From: Alcanivoracaceae bacterium
GTDB taxonomy: Bacteria; Pseudomonadota; Gammaproteobacteria; Pseudomonadales; Alcanivoracaceae
DNA length: 54,474 nucleotides
Direction of reading: 5' to 3'
Assembly: GCA_027324795.1 (NCBI GenBank)
Contig: DAHVSB010000006.1
Span: forward strand, 1 to 54,474
Shown: positions 1 through 8,429 of the stretch, piece after piece
Layout: every line of letters begins with the position of its first letter
How positions within the stretch are numbered: position 1 is the stretch's first letter
Position numbers and translations under genes: made by a program
The notes under the pieces: generated by a model
Told to the model about the DNA's origin: nothing
Database searches by the model: none
What the model saw: the letters and a program-made list of their open reading frames with translations, nothing else

Positions 1-157
1 ATGCATCATCGCCACGCTCACGGATGGCACGAATAATACTCGCCACCCGCTCGCCCACTTCCACATCGCGCTCCTCACTCCAAGCGGTAAGGGCATCTAG
101 TTGTTGCCAAAAGTCGTCCGCCTGCGTGCTTAATCGGTTCACTGAAAAATCGCTCAT
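1..157 (-). CDS. hisD: Histidinol dehydrogenase, N-terminal fragment (cut by window edge)
   Basis: The frame reads leftward out of the window; only about the first 52 residues are present. They match the N-terminal region of HisD, which oxidises L-histidinol to L-histidine in two NAD-dependent steps: an opening [10 protein letters not shown]-like segment, a helix with DFWQQLDAL, then [15 protein letters not shown], the usual 'V..I...VR.RGD.A' pattern. The ATG (157-155) overlaps the TGA of hisG as ATGA, so hisG and hisD are probably translationally coupled. The catalytic and zinc-binding residues lie outside the window. The identification rests on this short N-terminus and on the neighbouring hisG. 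Confidence 0.8.
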   Translation of the reverse strand, partial: MSDFSVNRLSTQADDFWQQLDALTAWSEERDVEVGERVASIIRAIRERGDDA

Positions 158-813
158 GCGCTTTCTCCTTGAACTTTAGCCGCAACAGCATCAGCCAATA
201 AATCAATTATCTGTTGGATTTCTTGATGACGCGTTTTCATGCTGGCCTGGTTAACCACTAAGCGGCTAGATATATGGGCAATGAGCTCAGTGGGCTCAAG
301 GCCATTAGCACGCAAGGTGTTACCCGTGTCCACCACATCCACGATACGGTCAGCAAGGCCAACTATGGGTGCCAATTCCATGGCGCCATAAAGCTTTATC
401 ACATCTGCTTGCTGGCCCTTGCTGGCATAATAGCGGCGCGTAATATCTACAAACTTTGTAGCCACTCGAATGCGACCGTGAATAGGAGCGGCATCCTTAG
501 GTGCAGCCACCATCAATTTGCAGCGAGCAATATGCAAGTCTAGGGGTTCATAAATACCGGCTCCGCCATGTTCCATAAGCACGTCTTTGCCAGCTACGCC
601 CAAGTCCGCAGCACCGTATTGCACATAGGGAGGCACGTCTGTGGCGCGGATAATGATGATTTTCACATCTGGGCGATTGGTGTCGAAAATAAGCTTTCGA
701 GACTTCTCAGGGTCTTCTAGCATATGAATGCCTGCCGCTTCTAGCAGTGGCAGGGTTTCTTTTAAAATACGGCCTTTAGACAAGGCGATGGTCAACGGCT
801 TTTGAGTGGCCAT
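154..813 (-). CDS. hisG: ATP phosphoribosyltransferase, short form
   Basis: Catalyses the first step of histidine biosynthesis, condensing ATP with PRPP. At 219 residues this is the short HisG form, which lacks the C-terminal ACT-like regulatory domain and in known cases needs the HisZ subunit for activity and histidine feedback. Visible motifs are the N-terminal [22 protein letters not shown] (about residues 68-80) and the PRPP-binding loop [14 protein letters not shown] (about 158-172). hisZ is not in this window, consistent with its usual location elsewhere. The gene sits between murA and hisD, an order known from Pseudomonas-type genomes, and its stop overlaps the hisD start. Confidence 0.95.
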   Translation of the reverse strand: MATQKPLTIALSKGRILKETLPLLEAAGIHMLEDPEKSRKLIFDTNRPDVKIIIIRATDVPPYVQYGAADLGVAGKDVLMEHGGAGIYEPLDLHIARCKLMVAAPKDAAPIHGRIRVATKFVDITRRYYASKGQQADVIKLYGAMELAPIVGLADRIVDVVDTGNTLRANGLEPTELIAHISSRLVVNQASMKTRHQEIQQIIDLLADAVAAKVQGESA

Positions 814-845
814 GACATTCCTCAGTGTTTAGTGAATTTAGTGGC

Positions 846-2117
<1,272 letters not shown>

Positions 2118-2127
2118 TTAAAGAGGT

Positions 2128-2370
2128 TTAGCCTTGCTGCTTTGCCCATTCATCGGGGGTAAAAATTTGCATTTCCACTGCGTGGATAGCGCCACTGGCA
2201 ATATGTTCATTCAAACAACCGTAAACAAGCTGTTGGCGACGCACTCGATTTAAGCCCTCAAATGCTGGCGCCACCACCAACACTTGAAACTTACCGCCGC
2301 CACCTTCCACTCTCACCTCGGCGTTTTCAATACCTGCGGCCACTAAGGCCTGAACCTGTGATGCATCCAC
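2128..2370 (-). CDS. ibaG: BolA-family protein IbaG
   Basis: An 80-residue BolA/IbaG protein. Known members bind monothiol glutaredoxin with a [2Fe-2S] cluster and are linked to acid response and iron-sulfur handling. The BolA core is visible: a KFQVLVVAPAFEGLNRVRRQ segment around residues 27-46, then a helix with QQLVYGCLNEHI, ending with IHAVEMQIFTPDEW. The conserved His near residue 63 (the IHAVE segment) could be a cluster ligand. In many gammaproteobacteria mlaB lies just upstream, between mlaC and ibaG. Here only 79 bp separate this gene from mlaC and no STAS-domain frame fits in the gap. Confidence 0.92.
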   Translation of the reverse strand: MDASQVQALVAAGIENAEVRVEGGGGKFQVLVVAPAFEGLNRVRRQQLVYGCLNEHIASGAIHAVEMQIFTPDEWAKQQG

Positions 2371-2449
2371 GCTGTAAAACCTCTCATTTATTTAATTTGC
2401 AAAAACCGCTATATGATAAGGGTTTTCGCCATAAAAAGCAGAACACTTA

Positions 2450-3088
2450 TTATTCTGTTTCTGCAGAAATTTCATCTAATCCCAAATCCGCAGACCAGTT
2501 GTTAATTACTTTATCTAAATCATTGTCGTTCGCCGCCATATCTTGAGCGAACTGGATTTGGAAAATACGACCTAGGTTCAAGTTATTTACAATGACATTG
2601 TCCACTTTCCATTGCTCATCGCTAAGGGTCATGGTGTAAGCAATGGGCAGCACTTTGCCATCCTCGGTTTCAAACTCCATTTGTACACGGGCACGATTGC
2701 CTCGCACATCGCCATCAGCCAAAGGCAAAACTCGGTAACTTTGTCCCTCGTACAGGGTGATACCCGCCGCATAAGTATTCACTAAACTCGCGCGAAACTG
2801 CTGTAAAAACTTATTACGCTGCTCACGGTTAGCTTGGCTGAAATACTCTCCCATCACGGCACGTGTAATACGGCGAAAGTCCACCATGGCATCTAATTCT
2901 TCATCCACTACCTTTTGGGCGTAGCGGGGGTCTGCCTCCAGCTTCTCACGGTCGGCCTCAATGCGTTCCACTAGCCTATCCACTGCCACCCGAATCACCT
3001 CATCGGGAGATTGCTGCGCATAAGCTAAACTTGAGCTCAACATAACAAAAGCCACGACCAACCACTGTAAAAACCCTTGCCTTTTCAT
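2450..3088 (-). CDS. mlaC: Periplasmic phospholipid-binding protein MlaC
   Basis: MlaC shuttles phospholipids through the periplasm between the outer-membrane MlaA-porin complex and the inner-membrane MlaFEDB complex. The 212-residue protein begins with a Sec signal peptide (MKRQGFLQW, a hydrophobic core, then SLAYAQQ, cleavage near residue 24). The Tol-Tol-Ttg2 family body follows, including VDFRRITRAVMGEYF and the C-terminal WKVDNVIVNNLNLG segment. In E. coli the order is mlaF-E-D-C-B-ibaG-murA. Here mlaC is the first gene of the leftward unit and kdsD diverges directly upstream, so mlaFED and mlaB are absent from the locus. The ATG at 3088 is preceded by AAAGAGG. Confidence 0.9.
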   Translation of the reverse strand: MKRQGFLQWLVVAFVMLSSSLAYAQQSPDEVIRVAVDRLVERIEADREKLEADPRYAQKVVDEELDAMVDFRRITRAVMGEYFSQANREQRNKFLQQFRASLVNTYAAGITLYEGQSYRVLPLADGDVRGNRARVQMEFETEDGKVLPIAYTMTLSDEQWKVDNVIVNNLNLGRIFQIQFAQDMAANDNDLDKVINNWSADLGLDEISAETE

Positions 3089-3139
3089 TGCTTAAACCTC
3101 TTTTTTATAAATAATCATTTGTTCACTTGGGATGGGCTG

Positions 3140-3167
3140 AGTATTTTGTTGTTACCACTGTTGCCAA
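3140..3167 (-). promoter_or_regulatory. Candidate sigma-70 promoter for mlaC
   Basis: Reading leftward, TTGGCA (3167-3162) is separated by 16 bp from AATACT (3145-3140), giving 5/6 and 4/6 matches to the -35 and -10 consensus. It would place a start site about 45 bp before the mlaC ATG. This is only a visual match. Confidence 0.35.
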
Positions 3168-3260
3168 AAGTACTGCCCGTCATTTTCTCTATGACCACAA
3201 CAATCAACCGATTACTGCACAATACCTCTATCACCACACCACTTTTGGCGCGTTGGCATG

Positions 3261-3266
3261 TATACT
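3261..3266 (+). promoter_or_regulatory. Candidate -10 element upstream of kdsD
   Basis: TATACT lies 25 bp before the kdsD ATG in the 203 bp space shared with divergent mlaC. No convincing -35 box is seen at 16-18 bp spacing. A TG pair directly abuts the hexamer, one base out of register for a classical extended -10. Confidence 0.25.
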
Positions 3267-3291
3267 AGCGAAATCAATTAAGAGAGACATT

Positions 3292-4263
3292 ATGACGCAT
3301 TCATTTCTTACTGCTGGGCGCCGTGTTTTAGAAATTGAAGCCGCCGCCATCACTGCACAAATCGACTCTATTAACGAGCAGTTTGAACAAACCTGCAAAC
3401 GCATACTCGATTCTAGGGGCCGCGTTATTGTGACAGGCATGGGCAAATCTGGCCATATTGCAGCCAAGGTTGCAGCTACCTTAGCTAGCACAGGCACCCC
3501 CGCTTTCTTTGTGCATCCTGCCGAAGCCTCGCACGGAGACTTAGGCATGATAACACCAGAAGATATAGTGCTCGCCTTTTCCAACTCTGGTGAAACTAGC
3601 GAGGTACTCGCCATTTTACCTGTGTTAAAACGCCGCAGTATTCCGCTGATCAGCCTCACTGGTCGCCCTGAATCCACCTTGGCTACGCAAGCGGATATTC
3701 ATATTCCTGTTATCGTGCATGAAGAGGCCTGCCCCTTAAATTTAGCGCCCACCTCTAGCACCACTGCCGCATTAGCTATGGGAGATGCCCTCGCTATTGC
3801 CCTGCTAGAAGCACGAGACTTTTCTGCCGAAGATTTTGCTCTTTCTCACCCTGGCGGTAGCTTAGGTCGGCGGTTGTTACTACAGGTGGCAGACATTATG
3901 CATACGGGAGAGCGCTTGCCCGTGGTTTCCACACACACACCCATTCGTGAAGCCATCATAAAAATCAGCCAAAAAGGCCTAGGCATGACAGCTGTTGTGC
4001 ACGCTAGCGGTGTCTTGGCTGGCGTTTTTACTGATGGTGACTTGCGCCGCCTCTTTGACCAAAACAATCTTGATCTGCAAACTACTCCCATTGAGCAGGT
4101 AATGACCAAAAACCCTGTGGTGGCAACCTCCAAAATGCTAGCCGCCGAGGCACTTAACCTTATGGAAACGAGGAAGATTAATGGTCTTATTGTGGTCAAC
4201 GATAGCAGTGAGCCCGTGGGGGCGCTCAACATGCACGACCTATTAAAAGCAGGAGTTGTATAA
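3292..4263 (+). CDS. kdsD: D-arabinose-5-phosphate isomerase
   Basis: Interconverts ribulose 5-phosphate and arabinose 5-phosphate, the first step toward Kdo for lipopolysaccharide. Domain order is an N-terminal SIS sugar-phosphate isomerase domain (VIVTGMGKSGHIAAKVAATL around residues 45-64, SHGDLGMI, SNSGET) followed by two CBS domains from about residue 205 (DIMHTGERLP, then VMTKNPVVAT). An open frame extends upstream to 3127, but the ATG at 3292 after AAGAGAG gives the usual family N-terminus (about 323 residues against 328 in E. coli). kdsC begins right after the stop codon, so the two are probably co-transcribed. Confidence 0.95.
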   Translation: MTHSFLTAGRRVLEIEAAAITAQIDSINEQFEQTCKRILDSRGRVIVTGMGKSGHIAAKVAATLASTGTPAFFVHPAEASHGDLGMITPEDIVLAFSNSGETSEVLAILPVLKRRSIPLISLTGRPESTLATQADIHIPVIVHEEACPLNLAPTSSTTAALAMGDALAIALLEARDFSAEDFALSHPGGSLGRRLLLQVADIMHTGERLPVVSTHTPIREAIIKISQKGLGMTAVVHASGVLAGVFTDGDLRRLFDQNNLDLQTTPIEQVMTKNPVVATSKMLAAEALNLMETRKINGLIVVNDSSEPVGALNMHDLLKAGVV

Positions 4264-4788
4264 GTGCGATACCGTATTAATGATGATGAGCTCCGAGAGA
4301 AAGCTCGCCGCTTAAAGCTCATGGCTTTTGATGTGGACGGCGTTATGACAGATGGTCGCTTAGTTTTTAACGCCGATGGCGAAGTCGTAAAAGTTTTTCA
4401 TGCGTTGGATGGCCAAGGACTAAAGTTTCTGCGTGAAGCCGGCATCAAACTTGCCATTATTACGGGCCGCAATTCGCCCATGGTGCAAAAGCGCGCCAAT
4501 GACTTAGGATTCCATAAAGTCGTACAAGGCCGAGACGACAAGGGCATAGTGCTTCAAGCCATTGCCAATGAATTTGGCTACTCTTCTGAAGAAGTGGGTT
4601 ACGCCGGTGATGACGTACCTGATGTCTCTGCCTTACAGTGGGCTAGTCTTTCTTTCTCTGTGCCTAATGCCCATCGCAGCGCTTTTAACACCGCCCATAT
4701 TATTACGGAGCGCACAGGCGGCATGGGGGCGGTACGAGACATTTGCGATATCATCCTCGCTGCACGCTTAGGGGAGTCGTTACCGTGA
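4264..4788 (+). CDS. kdsC: 3-deoxy-D-manno-octulosonate 8-phosphate phosphatase
   Basis: Dephosphorylates Kdo-8-phosphate to Kdo, the penultimate step before CMP-Kdo. A HAD-superfamily type C0 protein of 174 residues, with motif I DVDGVMTDG (about residues 23-31), the motif II Thr in IITGRNS, and motif III/IV KGIVLQAI with GYAGDDVPDV. The start is GTG directly after the kdsD TAA, supported by AGGAG about nine bases upstream. Its TGA overlaps the GTG start of lptC. The chain kdsD-kdsC-lptC-lptA-lptB is the standard order linking Kdo synthesis to lipopolysaccharide export. Confidence 0.95.
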   Translation: MRYRINDDELREKARRLKLMAFDVDGVMTDGRLVFNADGEVVKVFHALDGQGLKFLREAGIKLAIITGRNSPMVQKRANDLGFHKVVQGRDDKGIVLQAIANEFGYSSEEVGYAGDDVPDVSALQWASLSFSVPNAHRSAFNTAHIITERTGGMGAVRDICDIILAARLGESLP

Positions 4789-5342
4789 AAAGTAGCGGCT
4801 TATTTAGCGCCATTGGTGTGCTTGCCTTAAGTCTGCTTACCTTAATGCTGCTGAATGAATGGGATGGACGCTTACCTTCTGATAAAGAGAAGGCAAAAAT
4901 AGCGCCACTGATTATTGCTTATAACATTACGGGCAAAAATTTTACCCCTGAAGGCTACCTAGAATACCGTGTGCATGCTGAACAACTGATAGAAAACGAT
5001 GCCGACAACACCACAGAGTTGGTACAGCCCGATGTACATATTTTTCAGCAGGACAGCCGCCCTCAATGGCACATCACTAGCCGTAATGCTTTGTACACTA
5101 GCGGGCAAAACCAGCTTACCCTTAGCGGTGATGTTTATGCGCAGCAACTTGACGCGGAGCGGCTTTCCATTGAAAGCGACGCGATTACTTATTTTTCCAA
5201 ACAGGAACGCATTAGCACACAACACCCAGTAAGGGTCAAACAAGGCGCCAACATTACCACCGCAGGGGGCATGCAAGCAGATGCCAACACCGGTATTTTA
5301 GAATTATTTAGCCCAGTGGAGAGCCGTTATGCAATGCCGTAA
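4785..5342 (+). CDS. lptC: LPS export protein LptC
   Basis: Bitopic inner-membrane protein that receives lipopolysaccharide from LptB2FG and passes it to LptA. About 185 residues: a single N-terminal transmembrane helix (residues about 6-23, LFSAIGVLALSLLTLMLL) followed by the periplasmic beta-jellyroll. I chose the GTG at 4785 because GGGGAG lies eight bases upstream and the resulting N-terminus, with a short basic segment before the helix, matches the family. The longer frame from 4743 would run deep into kdsC. The start overlaps the kdsC stop as GTGA, and the 3' end overlaps lptA by 14 bp, implying tight translational coupling. Confidence 0.92.
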   Translation: MKSSGLFSAIGVLALSLLTLMLLNEWDGRLPSDKEKAKIAPLIIAYNITGKNFTPEGYLEYRVHAEQLIENDADNTTELVQPDVHIFQQDSRPQWHITSRNALYTSGQNQLTLSGDVYAQQLDAERLSIESDAITYFSKQERISTQHPVRVKQGANITTAGGMQADANTGILELFSPVESRYAMP

Positions 5343-5826
5343 GGCACTTATCTACAGCTGTTTATTGTTTGGTATTTGGGGCTATAGCAGTCAAGTTACC
5401 GCTCAAGAAAGCACCAATGACGAAATAATTATTAGCGCCAACAGCGCGCGCTTTCATCAAAGCGAAGGCTGGGGCATTTACCAAGGCAAAGCGGAACTTG
5501 AACAAGGCCAACGCCACATGGCCGCCGATACCATCAAGCTGTTTATAGATAAAAACGGTGACCTTGAACGTGTAGAAGCAGAAGGAAACCCTGTAACGCT
5601 TCGTGATGGGGAAGACATCCAAGCTCGCGCTGATTTTTTACTGTACGAGGTAAAAGCAGACACTATTACCCTTACCAAAAATGCATACATCAATAGCGAA
5701 GGTCGAACCTTTGAAGGTGCCAAAGTGGTGTATCATCTCACCACTCGAAATGTTGAAGCTGATGGCGGCGATGAAGGTGAGCGCGTCAGGTTAGTGATAC
5801 CAGCGGATAAAAAGGGTGACAAATGA
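5329..5826 (+). CDS. lptA: LPS transport periplasmic protein LptA
   Basis: Periplasmic bridge component that oligomerises head-to-tail to carry lipopolysaccharide to LptDE. 165 residues with a signal peptide ([20 protein letters not shown], cleavage after TAQ near residue 26) and the OstA-like beta-jellyroll: [22 protein letters not shown] and the later [17 protein letters not shown]. The ATG lies within the end of lptC and the stop overlaps the ATG of lptB (ATGA at 5823-5826). These overlaps and the fixed order support one operon with kdsDC and lptCB. Confidence 0.93.
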   Translation: MQCRKALIYSCLLFGIWGYSSQVTAQESTNDEIIISANSARFHQSEGWGIYQGKAELEQGQRHMAADTIKLFIDKNGDLERVEAEGNPVTLRDGEDIQARADFLLYEVKADTITLTKNAYINSEGRTFEGAKVVYHLTTRNVEADGGDEGERVRLVIPADKKGDK

Positions 5827-6548
5827 AGCAACTGAAGGCTCACAACTTGGCCAAAAGCTATAAAGGCCGCCGTGTAATTGAAGATGTATCTCTGTCAGTA
5901 AACTCCGGCCAAGTTGTAGGTTTACTTGGCCCAAATGGTGCAGGCAAAACCACCTGTTTTTATATGATTGTGGGCCTAGTGCCCCCAGATTCCGGTTACA
6001 TTACTATTGGTGACGAGGATATCACTGCCCTGCCCATGCACAACCGAGCCAAAAAAGGGATCGGTTATTTGCCTCAGGATGCTAGTATTTTTCGCCGCCT
6101 CACTGTAGCTGACAATATTATGGCTATTTTAGAAACTCGCAAAGAGCTTAGCCGCCAGCAACGCCAAGAAGAGCTCGAAAAGCTACTCGAGGAATTCCAT
6201 ATCACGCATATCCGCGACAGCTTAGGCATGAGCTTATCTGGAGGTGAAAGGCGGCGCGCTGAGATCGCTCGCGGCCTAGCCACAGATCCAGCGTTCATTT
6301 TATTAGACGAACCGTTTGCAGGCGTTGATCCCATTTCAGTAAACGATATCAAAAGTATTATTCGCCACCTCAGCGAGCGCAATATTGGCGTCCTAATCAC
6401 CGACCACAATGTGCGTGAAACACTGGATATCTGTAACACCGCCTATATTGTCAGCGCAGGCCATATCCTTGCTGAAGGAAGTCCTGAAGAAGTGCTCGCC
6501 AACCAGCAAGTACGGGACGTCTACCTGGGAGCGGATTTCAGGCTTTAA
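5823..6548 (+). CDS. lptB: LPS export ABC transporter ATP-binding protein LptB
   Basis: ATPase that powers lipopolysaccharide extraction from the inner membrane with LptFG and LptC. 241 residues with Walker [10 protein letters not shown] (about 37-45), Q-loop in [12 protein letters not shown] signature [16 protein letters not shown] and Walker [14 protein letters not shown], followed by the switch His in LITDHNVRE. In most Pseudomonadales and Enterobacterales rpoN (sigma-54) follows immediately. Here a 211 bp gap is followed by hpf, so rpoN is missing from its usual slot. Confidence 0.97.
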   Translation: MKQLKAHNLAKSYKGRRVIEDVSLSVNSGQVVGLLGPNGAGKTTCFYMIVGLVPPDSGYITIGDEDITALPMHNRAKKGIGYLPQDASIFRRLTVADNIMAILETRKELSRQQRQEELEKLLEEFHITHIRDSLGMSLSGGERRRAEIARGLATDPAFILLDEPFAGVDPISVNDIKSIIRHLSERNIGVLITDHNVRETLDICNTAYIVSAGHILAEGSPEEVLANQQVRDVYLGADFRL

Positions 6549-6691
6549 TTGTCTAAGATTAACTCAATAATAAATTTCCTAATAGCGCCACTACCCAAGC
6601 TTATAACTTCATGCCATGATGGAGTTGTGGTTTAGAACGAGGCGCCTACGACACGCATTCATGTACCTAGGCTGCCCACTCAAACCGCACT

Positions 6692-6720
6692 TTGATACAA
6701 TTCTGGCCCTCACCTATGCT
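6692..6720 (+). promoter_or_regulatory. Candidate sigma-70 promoter for hpf-ptsN-rapZ
   Basis: TTGATA (6692-6697) and TATGCT (6715-6720) are separated by exactly 17 bp in the lptB-hpf gap. The start site would be about 33 bp before the hpf ATG. Placed where rpoN would normally be, it suggests that hpf-ptsN-rapZ has its own promoter. Confidence 0.45.
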
Positions 6721-6759
6721 AATAGGCGGGCCCGATAATAAGACTGAGAGGAGTCAGCT

Positions 6760-7059
6760 ATGCAAATAGAAGTTGTTGGTCGCCATTTAGATATCACAGA
6801 CGCACTTCGCAACTATGTGCATGATAAATTCTCACGTATTGATCGTCATATCGATACCATCACTAGCGTTAGGGTCACCTTGGCGCCTGAGCCTAACGCC
6901 CACAAGGCCGAATCCACCATCCGCCTAGCTGGTAACGAGCTGTTTGCTTCGGCTGAAGCGCACGATATGTACGCTGCCATTGACCTACTTATCGATAAAA
7001 TGGATGGCCAAGTGCGCAAACATAAAGGTAAAATTGTTAACCGCAACCAGGGTAATTAA
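6760..7059 (+). CDS. hpf: Ribosome hibernation promoting factor, short form
   Basis: Binds the 30S decoding region and, in known systems together with RMF, promotes 100S ribosome dimers in stationary phase. 99 residues, the short HPF/YhbH type with the N-terminal beta-alpha-beta-beta-beta-alpha fold only (MQIEVVGRHLDITDALRNYV at the start, then AAIDLLIDKMDGQVRKHKGK at the end). It lacks the long-form C-terminal dimerisation domain. A GAGAGGAG ribosome site precedes the ATG. It is followed at 22 bp by ptsN, the usual pairing. Confidence 0.93.
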   Translation: MQIEVVGRHLDITDALRNYVHDKFSRIDRHIDTITSVRVTLAPEPNAHKAESTIRLAGNELFASAEAHDMYAAIDLLIDKMDGQVRKHKGKIVNRNQGN

Positions 7060-7081
7060 CTGACCAACACGGGCTAAAATA

Positions 7082-7555
7082 ATGCGCATGCGAGATCTGC
7101 TCACCCCTGAAACCACGTTTTTCCAGGTGGAAGGGGCTAACAAAAAAAAGCTTTTAGAGTTCATTGCTGAACGCTTGGCTGAGCTCAATCCAGAGCTAGA
7201 GGTTGATACCGTATTTGATGCATTGCTTGCTCGTGAAAGGTTAGGTACCACCGCTCTTGGGGAAGGCATTGCTCTTCCCCATTGCCGTTTAGGGTGCTGC
7301 ACCCAGCCACGCGGTTTGCTACTCACCCTCAAAGACCCAATCGAGTTTGACGCTCAAGACAATCAAGCCGTGGATGTTATTTTTATGCTCTTAGTGCCCG
7401 ACAGCGACCCAGAAGAGCACCTCAACACCCTCAGCCGCATTGCTGCACTCTTTAGCCAAGCAGAATATCGTGATGCTTTGCGCGCAGCCAACACCAAAGA
7501 CGCGCTTTACCGCGCCGCCATCAACTCTAGCATAGAGCTAGAACTGGCAAGCTAA
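7082..7555 (+). CDS. ptsN: Nitrogen PTS enzyme IIA (EIIA-Ntr)
   Basis: Regulatory phosphocarrier of the nitrogen phosphotransferase system, accepting phosphate from NPr and modulating potassium uptake and stress responses through protein contacts. 157 residues with the PTS EIIA type-2 fold. The phospho-accepting His is in GEGIALPHCRL (about residue 66), and the downstream DNQAVDVIFMLLVP and HLNTLSRIAALF segments match the family. It sits between hpf and rapZ as expected, but neither npr (ptsO) after rapZ nor rpoN before hpf is present, so its phosphodonor must be encoded elsewhere if the pathway is intact. An ATG at 7088 is an alternative start. Confidence 0.93.
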   Translation: MRMRDLLTPETTFFQVEGANKKKLLEFIAERLAELNPELEVDTVFDALLARERLGTTALGEGIALPHCRLGCCTQPRGLLLTLKDPIEFDAQDNQAVDVIFMLLVPDSDPEEHLNTLSRIAALFSQAEYRDALRAANTKDALYRAAINSSIELELAS

Positions 7556-7574
7556 CACCGAGGCTTATTGAGTT

Positions 7575-8429
7575 ATGAAGTTACTGATTGTGAGTGGCCG
7601 TTCCGGCTCCGGAAAAACCACCGCCCTACAAGCCCTTGAAGATCAAGGCTATTACTGTGTTGATAATTTACCTTTAGGGCTTCTACCTGCGTTAGCAGAA
7701 CAACTACTGACCGAACTGCCTTTGGACTCACAAAATGTCGCTGTGGGCATCGATGCACGCAATTTACGCTCGCAACTCCCGCAGTTTGGCGAGCTACTGG
7801 CCCAAGTTAAAAACCCTTCGCTGCAATGCGAAGTTATCTACTTAGATGCCGATGCAGACACGTTGCTAAAACGCTTTAGCTCCACCCGCCGTCGCCACCC
7901 CTTAAGCGACCATGATATGTCGTTATCTGAAGCTATTGCACATGAAAAAGAGCTTTTGAGCAGCATCCAAGAAGTGGCAGACTTATTAATCGACACACGC
8001 CAACTCACTCCCCATGAGCTGCGAAATTTAGTGCGTGAACGTGTGGCCCAGCGCGAAGATGAGCTATCTTTGTTGATCCAGTCCTTTGGGTTTAAGCACG
8101 GCGCTCCCACGGATGCTGACCTAGTGTTTGATGTTAGAATGCTGCCCAATCCCTACTGGGACACAGAGCTGCGTCCATACAATGGCAAGCAGCAACCGGT
8201 GATTGATTTCCTAGATAACCAACCGCAAAGCGCTGATATTCTACAGGATATAGAGCAGTTGCTACTTTCATGGTTGCCACGCTATCAGCACAGTGATCGC
8301 AGCTATATCACAGTGGCCATTGGTTGCACCGGGGGGCAGCACAGGTCAGTTTATACCGCTGAAGCGATTGCTAAACGCCTTAGCGAGCACCACTGGCCCG
8401 CCAAGGTTCGGCACTTACATATGCGCTAG
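7575..8429 (+). CDS. rapZ: RNase adapter protein RapZ
   Basis: RapZ binds nucleotides and, in Enterobacteria, presents the small RNA GlmZ to RNase E to tune GlmS and amino-sugar supply for cell-wall precursors. 284 residues with the N-terminal P-loop GRSGSGKTT (about 8-16), followed by YYCVDNLPLGLLP, and the C-terminal domain containing AIGCTGGQHRSVYTAEAIA (about 255-275), the family signature. The TAG stop (8427-8429) directly abuts the convergent pmbA stop at 8430, leaving no space for a terminator. In many genomes npr follows rapZ; it does not here. Confidence 0.95.
   Translation: MKLLIVSGRSGSGKTTALQALEDQGYYCVDNLPLGLLPALAEQLLTELPLDSQNVAVGIDARNLRSQLPQFGELLAQVKNPSLQCEVIYLDADADTLLKRFSSTRRRHPLSDHDMSLSEAIAHEKELLSSIQEVADLLIDTRQLTPHELRNLVRERVAQREDELSLLIQSFGFKHGAPTDADLVFDVRMLPNPYWDTELRPYNGKQQPVIDFLDNQPQSADILQDIEQLLLSWLPRYQHSDRSYITVAIGCTGGQHRSVYTAEAIAKRLSEHHWPAKVRHLHMR

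Noticed and set aside
3127-3291. N-terminal extension of the kdsD frame
   Set aside because: The extra 55 residues have no family counterpart. AAGAGAG and a standard N-terminus support the ATG at 3292, and a -10-like TATACT lies within the extension.
3231-3677. Minus-strand frame of 148 codons opposite kdsD
   Set aside because: Fully antisense to a well-supported gene, with low-complexity Ser/Arg-rich composition typical of a shadow frame.
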